Notes: a model not told the origin generated them from the letters alone. Counted from the stretch's first letter, positions 28,358-36,857 are shown. The stretch is DNA of 64,000 bases from Candidatus Methanoperedens sp. (GCA_028715885.1 JAQUQX010000002.1:62001-126000); one strand, 5' to 3'. Program-made: numbers and translations.

Positions 28358-31324
28358 TCAGCACAAACTTGAAATATCATTTACAACTTCTTCCAAATTA
28401 TTTTGCACATTATAGGCAGGATATCTCCGAATACACCAATTCTCAAGGCGCAAATGAGTATCACGTAAACTATCGTATTCTGCTTTATTCTGGTGCGCTT
28501 TATCTCCATCTATTTCAATGTCAAATTTTTTCTGATTCACAAAAAGTGCGAAATCCAATCTATACTGCTTCTTGTTTTGGATTGTCACATTATACTGTGG
28601 AATAACGTTAATTTTCCTTTTTCTAAGTTCATCAAACAATATTTTTTCTATGCCAGAATCAAAAGTTATTTCTTTTTTATTCTGGATTTTATTATAATAT
28701 TCTGCTAAAGATTTAAGAAATCCTTTTTCATTTAAACATTTATCAAAATCACCAACTATAATCAGAGAGCTTTTTGCACGAGTTACCGCGACATTCAAAA
28801 GTTGAGTGGTAGAATTGATCCAATTTAATGTTTTATCTTTAACTCCTTCTGAGATAGCTGGTGAAAAAATAATTATATCTTTTTCATCCCCTTGGAATTT
28901 ATGAGCTGTACCTACTGTAATATCCATTTTTTCAAATAGAGGTTCATTTTTAATCTCATCTAAAATTTTATCCATTTGAGCTTTAAATAATGTAACAACG
29001 CCTATTGATACGTTTTTCTTTTTATTGCAAATATTTTTTAATATATTGATTACTTTTTTAACTTCTTCGATGTTATAAACACTTTTTGCATAAAGTGTTT
29101 TTCCTTTAACATTTATCCATGAGATTCCCTTAGAAAATAAATCTTCATCAGAAAAAAGAGCAGCTTCATCTGTCAATATGTTAAGTTTTTCACCGTAAAA
29201 ATGAATATTTGAGTAAGAAATAATATCTTTATGGCATCTATAATGCTCATTTAGGAAAATTACCGGCTCATTAACGGTTCGAATGGTTCGCTCAAAGAGA
29301 TCATATAATGAATTTTTACAATACGAAAAATCAACATAAAATTCTTCAACACCAACGCTATTGGCTAATTTTCTTTCGATATTTTCATTTAATGTACTAA
29401 TATTTTTAAGTTGTTTGGGGTCTCCGATAATTATCACATTTTTCGCCCTAAATAATAATGGCAACGCTGATGGTATATCACATTGTGATGCTTCATCGAT
29501 TACTAATATATCAAAAAGATTTTCGTGTAGTGGAAAGCTGTTCTTAGCAGATAAGTTAGTAACCACCCACGCAGAGAAGAAATTTTTGATTTTTTCGAAT
29601 GATTTGATTTGTTCTGATAAAATACTGAAATAAATATTCTTTTGATGATACTTTTCTAATTTTTCTGTTGTATCTATGTATCTGTGAACATTGTTTTCGT
29701 CGGAAGGTTCAATTTTTAACATCTTCTCGAACCAAACACTTTTCAAAATATCTCTTGATATTGGGACTTTTTCATTTTCCAGTTTTTTTATCTGTACCGC
29801 ATATTCAAATATAGAGGATTGATTTCTTAATTTTGCCTTTAAAATTTCATTTTCATCCATGCAAATAGATATATTAACGATACACAACAGCCAATTCAAA
29901 CTTTTTATAATGTCAATGTCATTTAGTTGAATGTGTTTATCATAATATTTTTTGTAGTCTTCACTTAAGTCATCATAATATTTTTTGAAAATTTTAAAAT
30001 TTCTATTTCTGAAATAAGAAGGATATATTAATCTAATTAATTTACCCAAAAAAGAAGGTTCTGATGCAATAATAATATCATTTTCGAGAACGAATCTATC
30101 TAAGGTTGGCGGTTTTTGGAAATTTAATTCAAGCAAATCCGAGGGTAAATTTTTCGAAAAGTTGCTACGGGTTTTCAAATTTTCGTCAATAAGCGTGTTA
30201 ATTTGAGACAGTTCTTTTATCCTATTTTTTATGTCTTCGATCTTCGAATTTATAGTTTCAAGTTTAGCTTGCAATTCATGAATATCCTTAATTTCGCCGA
30301 GACATTCCTTATTTTGTAGCATTTCAATTAATGATGATTTAGTTTCTCTCCTATTTTCTCTGTTGCCCATCCGCATGATTAAATTCTTTGGAATGATTTG
30401 CGAAAGTTTTTCATTAACAACATCAACCGCTCTGTTATTCTTGCTTGCAAATAAGATAACTTTATTATTCCATATTGCATTTGCTATAATATTAAGAACA
30501 ACTTGTGATTTTCCAGTTCCTGGTGGTCCTGTCACAACTGTGATTTTTTTTAAAAAAGCATTTCTTACCGCCTCAGATTGCGATTGGTTAAGAGGGAATA
30601 TATCTATAATCGGTTTGATTTTTCCATCTGTTAAATTGTTTATTTTTTCAGGATTTAATATATAATTAATTGGAGTGGACATTAATTTTGCAGACTGCAT
30701 ATTTTTTAATTTATTAAGTTCAATAATTAAATTCTGTGTAATTCCTGTCCTCTCTCCGTAGTACATAATCGATTTGTTGAGGATTTCAAACTCAGTATTT
30801 TTTGGATTGGCTATTTTTTCGACTGATAATTCAGGCAAAATTTCGGAATTTGAATCTAAAATTATTTGAATTCTCTTAAGTTTGGTAGAAAAGTTTTCAA
30901 TTTGATCTATTTCTTCTCTTATCAAATTAGTTTCTTCAGGCTCAAAGCCCTTTACTTTCAAAATATAATGATTAAATTCAGGGCTGATAGATCCTCTTAT
31001 TAGAGTGATGGAGTCTTGATTGACATTAGTTGATAATAACTCAACAAAAAATATAGGGCTTATTTCACCCTTTCTTGTGATTACTATTGGATATCCATAA
31101 AAAAGATGATTATTTGCGGTCAATCTACCAAAAAAATCTTTTAAAGTTTTGTTATCTAATTTTAATGAAACTTGCTCTTTTTTATCGGTAAAAATTTGCT
31201 CTCTTGTAAAAATGTCAATTAGGAATTTCTTGTAATCCTTTTTTAGATCAAATGTTAGCGAATTTATTTCTTCTCTTTCAATACATGCAATATAATATTC
31301 GAGAAGTTTTTTATAATCTTTCAT
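28358..31324 (-). CDS. Large SF1 helicase with C-terminal endonuclease-like domain
   Basis: This 988-residue protein has an SF1B/UPF1-type helicase core: Walker A VVTGPPGTGKSQVVL at about 263-277, Walker B ILVIDEASQ, motif III IIGDPKQLKNIS, motif V TAHKFQGDE and motif VI NVAVTRAKSS. About 350 residues, partly coiled, separate motifs Ia and II. The last 95 residues (EKILFDELRK, then YRLDFALFV and FDIEIDGDKAHQNK) form a Vsr/MTES_1575-type restriction-endonuclease fold with D-x(n)-ExD. The fusion is typical of anti-phage or mobile-element defence genes. It starts 9 nt after the Bro-N gene. Cytoplasmic DNA cleavage at foreign DNA is inferred. The AT-rich coding DNA contrasts with its GC-richer neighbours. 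Confidence 0.75.
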   Translation of the reverse strand: MKDYKKLLEYYIACIEREEINSLTFDLKKDYKKFLIDIFTREQIFTDKKEQVSLKLDNKTLKDFFGRLTANNHLFYGYPIVITRKGEISPIFFVELLSTNVNQDSITLIRGSISPEFNHYILKVKGFEPEETNLIREEIDQIENFSTKLKRIQIILDSNSEILPELSVEKIANPKNTEFEILNKSIMYYGERTGITQNLIIELNKLKNMQSAKLMSTPINYILNPEKINNLTDGKIKPIIDIFPLNQSQSEAVRNAFLKKITVVTGPPGTGKSQVVLNIIANAIWNNKVILFASKNNRAVDVVNEKLSQIIPKNLIMRMGNRENRRETKSSLIEMLQNKECLGEIKDIHELQAKLETINSKIEDIKNRIKELSQINTLIDENLKTRSNFSKNLPSDLLELNFQKPPTLDRFVLENDIIIASEPSFLGKLIRLIYPSYFRNRNFKIFKKYYDDLSEDYKKYYDKHIQLNDIDIIKSLNWLLCIVNISICMDENEILKAKLRNQSSIFEYAVQIKKLENEKVPISRDILKSVWFEKMLKIEPSDENNVHRYIDTTEKLEKYHQKNIYFSILSEQIKSFEKIKNFFSAWVVTNLSAKNSFPLHENLFDILVIDEASQCDIPSALPLLFRAKNVIIIGDPKQLKNISTLNENIERKLANSVGVEEFYVDFSYCKNSLYDLFERTIRTVNEPVIFLNEHYRCHKDIISYSNIHFYGEKLNILTDEAALFSDEDLFSKGISWINVKGKTLYAKSVYNIEEVKKVINILKNICNKKKNVSIGVVTLFKAQMDKILDEIKNEPLFEKMDITVGTAHKFQGDEKDIIIFSPAISEGVKDKTLNWINSTTQLLNVAVTRAKSSLIIVGDFDKCLNEKGFLKSLAEYYNKIQNKKEITFDSGIEKILFDELRKRKINVIPQYNVTIQNKKQYRLDFALFVNQKKFDIEIDGDKAHQNKAEYDSLRDTHLRLENWCIRRYPAYNVQNNLEEVVNDISSLC

Positions 31325-31333
31325 TTAATCATT

Positions 31334-31801
31334 TTAAAATAACGTTTCAAGTGAATATAAATACTTCTGATAATAGCCAGATGGATGTGAGAACATCAAC
31401 CTTTCAAATTTAACTATCTCTTTCATTCGTTTCTGCGCCAGTTCCGGGTCTTCTATTTCCTGCACCCGTTCGTAGCCCACTTTTGCCAGCCATCTTTTGA
31501 AGGGTTCGGCTTTTTTTGATGGGATGGACTGGATTATCCTGAACATGGATTCGGTATTTGCGCAATCTGTAAGCCTCATTTTACCATCTTCTGCTTGCAA
31601 AGTCAACTGTACGATTTTATCGTACGGTTCAAAACCTTCTTCCGAAAGATTTGATTTTAAATCAGACCAGTATCTTCTGGGTATGGAACTATCTGTTAAA
31701 GCTCCCACGACATCAACTACCGAGAAATACCACTGGTTATCGTACCACATTCTTCTTATTTTGGTTTCTTCAAAAACAACAAGTGCTTCTTCTGAGTCCA
31801 T
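31334..31801 (-). CDS. Bro-N domain protein, short form
   Basis: The 155-residue protein is a Bro-N domain: RRMWYDNQWYFSVVDVVGAL, then RRYWSDLKSNL, and a DCANTESMFRIIQSIPSKKAEPFKRWL core. Such domains are DNA-binding and occur in phage antirepressors and baculovirus Bro proteins. Its usual C-terminal part is missing: after QKRMKEI the sequence changes to VKFERLMFSHPSGYYQKYL and ends. It is first in an operon with the helicase-nuclease, with an excellent GAAGGAGT site. It could regulate that gene or report infection. An upstream cluster of inverted repeats is the natural binding site. Confidence 0.75.
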   Translation of the reverse strand: MDSEEALVVFEETKIRRMWYDNQWYFSVVDVVGALTDSSIPRRYWSDLKSNLSEEGFEPYDKIVQLTLQAEDGKMRLTDCANTESMFRIIQSIPSKKAEPFKRWLAKVGYERVQEIEDPELAQKRMKEIVKFERLMFSHPSGYYQKYLYSLETLF

Positions 31802-31890
31802 ATTTATACTCCTTCGGTGGTTGTATTTCTTGTACAGTTAAGAGGTCATCAGGGGTTAAAAAAGGTTGGGAGAGCGGAGTGAAACTAATC

Positions 31891-31940
31891 ATGAACCGAT
31901 GGTTCATAGATACTGTATGAAAAAATTCGATTGTTCATAC
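31891..31940. promoter_or_regulatory. Cluster of inverted repeats upstream of the Bro-N/helicase operon
   Basis: ATGAACC-GAT-GGTTCAT (31891-31907) is a perfect palindrome. GTATGAA at 31915-31921 is mirrored by TTCATAC at 31934-31940. TTCATA at 31903-31908 also faces TATGAA further on, so the same half-site occurs four times in 50 bp. The cluster lies between tfuA and the Bro-N start, where operators for the Bro-N/helicase operon would be expected. The 31802-31890 stretch downstream of it is the leader. Confidence 0.45.
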
Positions 31941-31951
31941 GAAGTGTTTGG

Positions 31952-32599
31952 TCAATTCAAAAGCTCTTTTATCTTCTCAAGCACAAGAACCGCATCCTGC
32001 CTCTTCACATCAACTTCATGTTTCCTGAAAAAGTCAAACAGTCTTTCCTTCTCAGAATCAACAATAATCCCCTTTTTCACACATTCGCTAGTAATATCCC
32101 TGTAGTTCCTCTCAGGATAGAATACTTTCCGGGTAATCTCCACGACGGCAGAAGCCTGCTCTTTTGTCAATATGCCCATGACCTGCGCCTGCTCCACGGT
32201 CATCCTGACATTCACAAGTGGTACCGACAGCGGCTCCAGTGTTTCAGCATCAAAAGTTACAGCAACCTCATCATCGGATTCAAGTATTTTGTTTTTATAC
32301 ATCTCATATATCTTCCCCACTCCTATCATCCCGTATGGCTCAAGCTCAGATGCCCGAAGCGCCCCCATACTTGCCCCGCCCACAACGGTTATGCCCGCTT
32401 TTAGCGCCTCGATTATTTCACGGTGAGCCACTGCGGCGCGGTCAAAAAAAACCCCGTCTATAATCCCTATTATTTCAGGCGGTGCTGTCATAAGCCTCCT
32501 GATATCGTGGCGCTTCACAGGCATGCGATAGTCAGCATCCAGTATCTTTCCTGCATAGCTGTGGCTTATGCTCGTGCCTGTATATACAACAGGCTTCAT
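31952..32599 (-). CDS. tfuA: TfuA domain protein
   Basis: The 215-residue protein has the TfuA layout: an N-terminal VVYTGTSISHSYAGKIL, PPEIIGIIDGVFFDRAAVAH, ITVVGGASMGALRASEL and GIGKIYEMYKN-like segment (GVGKIYEMYKN here). TfuA works with YcaO enzymes; in methanogens the pair makes thioglycine in the active site of methyl-coenzyme M reductase McrA, with TfuA supplying or activating sulfide. The ycaO gene lies directly upstream in the same direction. Its Shine-Dalgarno GAGG lies in the loop of a hairpin abutting the ATG, so its translation may be structurally controlled. A role in the modification of McrA fits the organism, but McrA is not in this window. Confidence 0.85.
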   Translation of the reverse strand: MKPVVYTGTSISHSYAGKILDADYRMPVKRHDIRRLMTAPPEIIGIIDGVFFDRAAVAHREIIEALKAGITVVGGASMGALRASELEPYGMIGVGKIYEMYKNKILESDDEVAVTFDAETLEPLSVPLVNVRMTVEQAQVMGILTKEQASAVVEITRKVFYPERNYRDITSECVKKGIIVDSEKERLFDFFRKHEVDVKRQDAVLVLEKIKELLN

Positions 32600-32675
32600 A
32601 AAGCGAAACCTCGCTTTATGATGGATGGGGTATGCGCAGCATACCCCTCGTTTGATAAAACTTTCCTAAAGTTTT
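32600..32675 (-). promoter_or_regulatory. Three tandem hairpins between ycaO and tfuA
   Basis: In transcript order there are three perfect stems. The first has arms AAAACTTT and AAAGTTTT around a 3-nt loop (32657-32675), touching the ycaO stop codon. The second has arms GGGGTATGC and GCATACCCC around 3 nt (32627-32647). The third has arms AAAGCGA and TCGCTTT around 4 nt (32600-32617), touching the tfuA ATG. The third loop holds the GAGG ribosome-binding sequence, 9 nt before the start. They fill almost the whole 76-nt intercistronic gap. This could set RNA stability or the ratio of the two proteins. Confidence 0.7.
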
Positions 32676-33911
32676 TCATCGCGCCAATCTCTTCTTCCTT
32701 TTCTTGATGCGCTCCCCTTTTCTCTCCCGGTCAAGCGTATAGAGTTCAAACATAGGTATAATCGCCCTGACTACCGGAATTTCCACGCCTCTTGAAAGAT
32801 TAACAATTATCGCGCCATCTGCAATTCCATCAAGGGATTCAAGCACGGTTTTTATATTAGCTGCAGGTGTATCGCTTGAACTATTTCCCAATTCATCCAT
32901 CCGCACCTGCTCCAAATTCTCGTACCAGTAGCTGTTCATCTTTTTCATGTGGTCATAGCCGAATGTCCGCACCACTTGCTCCCTGTCAGTATCCTCACGC
33001 GCCCCGTGTATCTGTACCACGCGGCTCTGCGCAGCCTCGGTGAGCGCCCGTGTTACAGCTATCTCCGACGAAAGATGCGCGCCTGCTCCCATAACAAGAA
33101 GCGCAGGGTCTTTCAGCACGGTATCATCAAGCGCGGTAACTACTGTGGGAATATCTACATCCGAGTTAAGCAGCCACAGCTTGACCGTGATTCCTGCTTC
33201 TTCCATCTTTCGTTTCAATTCATAATTTAGCCCATCGCTTTCAGAAAGCACGATTTCCCTTCCCGGATTTCGGGTGAATTCCGCAATGCTGAGCGCGTCC
33301 CTTTCGATTACTTCAAGCAAGCCATGCAGCACCGCCTCCTCGATGGTATTTCCCGATGCAAGCCCGTTGGTGTTGCTTCTGAAGAGCTTGTTTCCTTTCT
33401 GCGGGTCGTATGGATGGAATACTGCATTCGCCGGAACGAACACTTCAATATCGTTCATAATATCGTGCCCCATGACCCATTCAAGGCTCGTGAACCCTGC
33501 CAGTGGCTGTGGCAAAAGAAGCGTGTCAGGGTATAAAGTGGGATAGCTTTCGCTGAGAGATTCATAGGTATCTGTGATCCTCTCTGTTTCTAATTCAACT
33601 CCGCTCAGGTTGATGCTCACCTCGGGCTGTTCCGCAAGGCAGCGCTCAAAACTCTCCATGATTGCGGATATTCTTGCATTGGTCTCGGTTGCGCCTTTTC
33701 CTGAGTATATGGATATTGCTCCAGCCGCAGCGCTCGGTCTTATGGCTGAGAAAACCGGAATGCCCACGCGGTCAAGGTCTGTGATGTTCGCAATGCGGGT
33801 TACACCTATTGTGGGAAGGAGCTTTGTGGTGTTGGCAAGCGTTTCCTCTGGAGAAAGAACGCGCTGCGTGCCTTCGAGATATTTGATATTGGGGTCGAGG
33901 GTTATTTTCAT
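32676..33911 (-). CDS. ycaO: YcaO protein, probable McrA thioamidation enzyme
   Basis: Starting at the ATG at 33911 (a TTG lies three codons upstream) gives 411 residues. GKGATETNARISAIMESFER carries the YcaO ATP-binding Glu and Arg/Ser residues; GNTIEEAVLHGLLEVIERDA holds further Mg/ATP ligands; and LTEAAQSRVVQIHGAREDT completes the cleft. YcaO enzymes phosphorylate peptide backbone amides; the TfuA-partnered form in methanogens makes the thioglycine of McrA. A TATA box 27-35 nt upstream suggests a nearly leaderless message. It is divergently arranged with the ftsZ-like gene. The C terminus is rich in Arg and Lys (KRKKRLAR type). Confidence 0.85.
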   Translation of the reverse strand: MKITLDPNIKYLEGTQRVLSPEETLANTTKLLPTIGVTRIANITDLDRVGIPVFSAIRPSAAAGAISIYSGKGATETNARISAIMESFERCLAEQPEVSINLSGVELETERITDTYESLSESYPTLYPDTLLLPQPLAGFTSLEWVMGHDIMNDIEVFVPANAVFHPYDPQKGNKLFRSNTNGLASGNTIEEAVLHGLLEVIERDALSIAEFTRNPGREIVLSESDGLNYELKRKMEEAGITVKLWLLNSDVDIPTVVTALDDTVLKDPALLVMGAGAHLSSEIAVTRALTEAAQSRVVQIHGAREDTDREQVVRTFGYDHMKKMNSYWYENLEQVRMDELGNSSSDTPAANIKTVLESLDGIADGAIIVNLSRGVEIPVVRAIIPMFELYTLDRERKGERIKKRKKRLAR

Positions 33912-33937
33912 TTTTTGCAATCTTATTGGATATGGGT

Positions 33938-33946
33938 TATATATCT
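33938..33946 (-). promoter_or_regulatory. TATA box for ycaO-tfuA
   Basis: The minus strand reads GATATATAA at 27-35 nt before the ATG at 33911, so transcription should start within a few bases of the start codon, as in leaderless archaeal messages. The rest of the divergent gap contains GGGAT (33961-33965) mirrored by ATCCC (33974-33978) around an AT-rich TATA-like core, which could belong to the ftsZ-like gene on the other strand. Confidence 0.5.
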
Positions 33947-34023
33947 TGCTATGGCGCTACGGGATAAAATATAATCCCATTGGGAACTATCTTGATATAA
34001 AAAGCTGAAAAGAGGTATATTTT

Positions 34024-35001
34024 ATGACACTTGACTCACGAATTTCCGAACTTGCAAAAGCAGCCAAACCGACCGTAGCGATAATCGGTCTTGGGAGCGC
34101 AGGCTGCAACATCGTTTCATGGATAGCACAGAAAGAGCTTGTAGGAAGCAAGATAATCGCGGCAGATACGGACGCAACGCATTTGATGGGGACAAAAGCA
34201 GATGTGAAGATTCTCCTCGGTGAGCAAGCCTATCTGGGAAAAGGCTGCGGGGGCTTTGCAGAAAGGGGCACCGAGGCAGCGAGGGAGAGCATAAAAGAAA
34301 TAAAACAGGAACTTAAAGCTTCAAACCTCGTATTCATCATAGCAGGCATTGGAGGCGGCTCCGGCACCGGCGCAGCCCCCGTTGTCGCTGAAGCTGCACG
34401 CGAAGCAGGCATCCTTACCATCGGATGTGTGACTCTGCCTTTCGGTTATGAGGTCATGAGACGGAAAAAAGCGCTTTTTGGAATTAAGGCTCTTGCCGCC
34501 CAGTGCGATTCACTGGTAGTTATCGACAACTCAAGGCTGAGAACCATTGCAGGCAGTCTCCCGCTCCGGGAAGGTTTTGCGGTAGCGAACGAATTCGTGG
34601 GTAATTTTATCAAGAACATAACTGAAACAATCACGCAGGCAAGCCTTGTCAACCTTGATTACTCTGACCTGCGCAGCGTTGTGGAACGGGGCGGGATATC
34701 CTCCATCGGCATAGGCGAAGCCGAGGGTGAGAACCGCATAGAAAAAGCGATGGAACAGGCGCTCGCCACACCCCTGCTTGACGTTCCTGACATCTCAGGG
34801 ACATACGGCGTCCTGGTACACATAGCAGGCGGCGAGGATATGACCCTCGGAGAGGTCTCGCAGGCAGGCGAGATTATCCTCGAGAAAGCCCCGAATACCG
34901 GCAGGATAGTCTGGGGCGCGAAGGTGGATGAATCCCTTGCCGGGCATGTCAAGGTGACTGCGGTCCTGACGGGTGTCATGGATCCGAAGAAATTAATATA
35001 G
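34024..35001 (+). CDS. FtsZ-like tubulin-superfamily GTPase
   Basis: The 325-residue protein has the FtsZ GTP-binding motifs: IIGLGSAGCN at residues 20-29 and IAGIGGGSGTGAAP with the tubulin signature at 110-116. Synergy-loop residues NLDYSD (Asn210, Asp212, Asp215) for GTP hydrolysis between subunits are also present. The sequence stops soon after the second domain and has no long C-terminal tail for FtsA, SepF or ZipA. It is diverged from standard FtsZ and belongs among the non-canonical archaeal FtsZ-like proteins, whose roles are little known. A GAGGT site precedes the ATG. A gene for a GXGXG-domain protein starts 2 nt after its stop. Confidence 0.75.
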   Translation: MTLDSRISELAKAAKPTVAIIGLGSAGCNIVSWIAQKELVGSKIIAADTDATHLMGTKADVKILLGEQAYLGKGCGGFAERGTEAARESIKEIKQELKASNLVFIIAGIGGGSGTGAAPVVAEAAREAGILTIGCVTLPFGYEVMRRKKALFGIKALAAQCDSLVVIDNSRLRTIAGSLPLREGFAVANEFVGNFIKNITETITQASLVNLDYSDLRSVVERGGISSIGIGEAEGENRIEKAMEQALATPLLDVPDISGTYGVLVHIAGGEDMTLGEVSQAGEIILEKAPNTGRIVWGAKVDESLAGHVKVTAVLTGVMDPKKLI

Positions 35002-35003
35002 GT

Positions 35004-35966
35004 ATGGAAATTGAACTGACCGAAAGGGTAGATAATCTCTGCGATTATATCTATAATTTCACATGGCAGGATAATAAGCTCCGCCCTGAAAGCGTAATCC
35101 CTTTCCAGAAGGGCACAAGCTACACATTCAAAAACCTGGTGGATGAATTAAGGAAGAGCAAAGAGGTGCGTATCACAGGCAACGCAGGAAAAAGACTGGG
35201 TTACAGCATGGGCGTTGACCTTGCGCATTTCGGGGGAACCGGCGCGCCCGAAAATGCAGGGAAAATATATATCGAAGGCGATGTTTCTTCCGAGATGGGG
35301 ATGGGCATGGTTTCAGGCACTGTGTATGTTAAAGGCAGCATCGAAGAGCCTGTCGGGAATGTGGCAGAGGTTGTGTCGGATGAGCAGGGTTACAGAAAGT
35401 TCCGTTCAATAACAGAGATTTTATGCAATGGTTTAGGAAAAGATGTTCTTGTCAAGAATAATTACGATGAACAAGAAAAACATTTGCTTCTAAATGATGG
35501 AGTACTTCGGGGCACGATAGCGGCGCGCTGTCGCTACGAGGCTCTCGTCACCGTCGAAGGTGGCGTTTACAACGGCACGGGGCTGCTGATGCAGAAAGGC
35601 GTGGTTCATGTCATGGGAGACGCAGGCATGAACATTGGCGCGCATCTTGACGGGGGTGTGGTAATAGTGGAGGGCACCACAGGCGAATTTGCAGGCGCGT
35701 ACATGAAAAAAGGAGTGCTGATATTGAAGGATGCGAAAGGCTTCGTAGGAGCGAATATGAAAGACGGGGCGATTTTTGCTAAGAAAAAAGTTAAGACCGC
35801 GCCGCCTGTGGAGGAGCTTGCGATGGCAGAGGTGGATGCGAAGCTGTTGATGAAATATCTTGATATAGGGCATGTTGAGGCTATGGGCTATCATAAGTAC
35901 GGGCTTGTGAGGGAGAGGCTTGTGCGAATGAGGGATGGGAGCGTGGTGGTGAGAAGAATTGAATAA
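35004..35966 (+). CDS. GXGXG-domain protein (glutamate synthase alpha domain/FwdC-like)
   Basis: The 320-residue product is a right-handed beta-helix of the GXGXG family. It is built from repeated short turns with conserved glycines, such as ITGNAGKRLGYSMGVD, YIEGDVSSEMGMGM and VMGDAGMNIGAHLDGG. Proteins of this type form the C-terminal domain of glutamate synthase and subunit C of formylmethanofuran dehydrogenase; free-standing archaeal members are often mislabelled tributyrin esterase. The C-terminal 50 residues are different, with EAMGYHKYGLVRERL. It begins 2 nt after the ftsZ-like gene, so the two are expressed together. No catalytic residues can be named; a scaffold or a tunnel function is possible. 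Confidence 0.7.
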   Translation: MEIELTERVDNLCDYIYNFTWQDNKLRPESVIPFQKGTSYTFKNLVDELRKSKEVRITGNAGKRLGYSMGVDLAHFGGTGAPENAGKIYIEGDVSSEMGMGMVSGTVYVKGSIEEPVGNVAEVVSDEQGYRKFRSITEILCNGLGKDVLVKNNYDEQEKHLLLNDGVLRGTIAARCRYEALVTVEGGVYNGTGLLMQKGVVHVMGDAGMNIGAHLDGGVVIVEGTTGEFAGAYMKKGVLILKDAKGFVGANMKDGAIFAKKKVKTAPPVEELAMAEVDAKLLMKYLDIGHVEAMGYHKYGLVRERLVRMRDGSVVVRRIE

Positions 35967-35992
35967 TATTGGAATTCTTGACATGCGTTAAT

Positions 35993-36016
35993 TTTATATA
36001 TGGTCATAACTATGAC
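35993..36016 (+). promoter_or_regulatory. Promoter and palindromic operator of the archaeal shikimate operon
   Basis: TTTATATAT at 35993-36001 is a strong TATA box. Directly after it GTCATA-AC-TATGAC (36003-36016) forms a perfect 14-bp palindrome, between the TATA box and the expected transcription start near 36023. A repressor bound there would block polymerase. The following leader leads to GGTGA before the first gene. Confidence 0.6.
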
Positions 36017-36059
36017 AGTGTGTAACATACTAACATGAATTTAATAAAAGGTGATTAAA

Positions 36060-36857
36060 TTGTCAGAAATCGGCAAAAAAATACGACTTGAACGGATTAT
36101 GGACAGGGAAAGCAGGAATATGGTAATCATCCCTATGGACCATGGAATATCGATGGGGCCCATTAATGGTATCGTAAACCTTGCAGAAATGGTAAATAAA
36201 ATAGCGGACGGCGGCGCCAACGCCGTTCTCTTGCAGAAAGGAATGGCAAAGCACGGACACCGCGGCTACGGACGCGATATCGGGCTAATCATACACATGA
36301 GCGCATCCACTTCTCTCGGACCCGACCCGAATGACAAAGTACAGGTTTGCACAGTGGAAGAAGCCATAAAAATGGGAGCCGACGCCGTGAGCGTTCATGT
36401 CAATATCGGGTCTGAGACTGAAGCCAAACAACTGAAAAAACTGGGCTCTGTCGCTGAATATTGCGATATATGGGGAATGCCGCTGATTGCGATGATGTAC
36501 CCGCGCGGAAAGGATATCAAGAACTCAAACGACGCCGAACTTGTAGCCCATGTTGCACGCGTTGGCGCCGAGTTAGGCGCAGACATCATAAAAACCAATT
36601 TCACAGGCGATATAGATACGTTCAGGAATGTTGTGGAAGGCTGCCCCGTACCTGTGGTAATGGCAGGAGGGCCCAAGGCAAACACGGACGAGGAATTCCT
36701 CGCTATGGTGCGCGCCGCGGTAGATGCGGGCGGACGCGGCGTGGCAATTGGAAGGAATGTCTTCCAGCATGAAAATCCCACTGCAATGACGCGCGCCCTT
36801 ACGCTTGTAGTCCACAAAGGCGCAAGCGTGGACGATGCCATGGAGGCTCTGCGGTGA
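36060..36857 (+). CDS. 2-amino-3,7-dideoxy-D-threo-hept-6-ulosonate synthase
   Basis: The preferred start is the TTG at 36060, because GGTGAT lies just upstream and family members begin with [16 protein letters not shown] at 36051 inside that ribosome-binding site would add three residues. The 265-residue protein is a class I aldolase fold with [10 protein letters not shown] at 22-31, YPRGK near 147-151, and the Schiff-base Lys178 in [12 protein letters not shown]. It condenses 6-deoxy-5-ketofructose 1-phosphate with aspartate semialdehyde in the archaeal entry to aromatic amino acids. The next gene encodes the following step and its start overlaps this stop codon (GTGA). Confidence 0.85.
   Translation: MSEIGKKIRLERIMDRESRNMVIIPMDHGISMGPINGIVNLAEMVNKIADGGANAVLLQKGMAKHGHRGYGRDIGLIIHMSASTSLGPDPNDKVQVCTVEEAIKMGADAVSVHVNIGSETEAKQLKKLGSVAEYCDIWGMPLIAMMYPRGKDIKNSNDAELVAHVARVGAELGADIIKTNFTGDIDTFRNVVEGCPVPVVMAGGPKANTDEEFLAMVRAAVDAGGRGVAIGRNVFQHENPTAMTRALTLVVHKGASVDDAMEALR

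Noticed and set aside
35490-35984. 164-codon His-rich reading frame antisense to the GXGXG gene
   Set aside because: The His-rich composition is the mirror of Met/Gly codons in the beta-helix repeats; the other strand is well supported.
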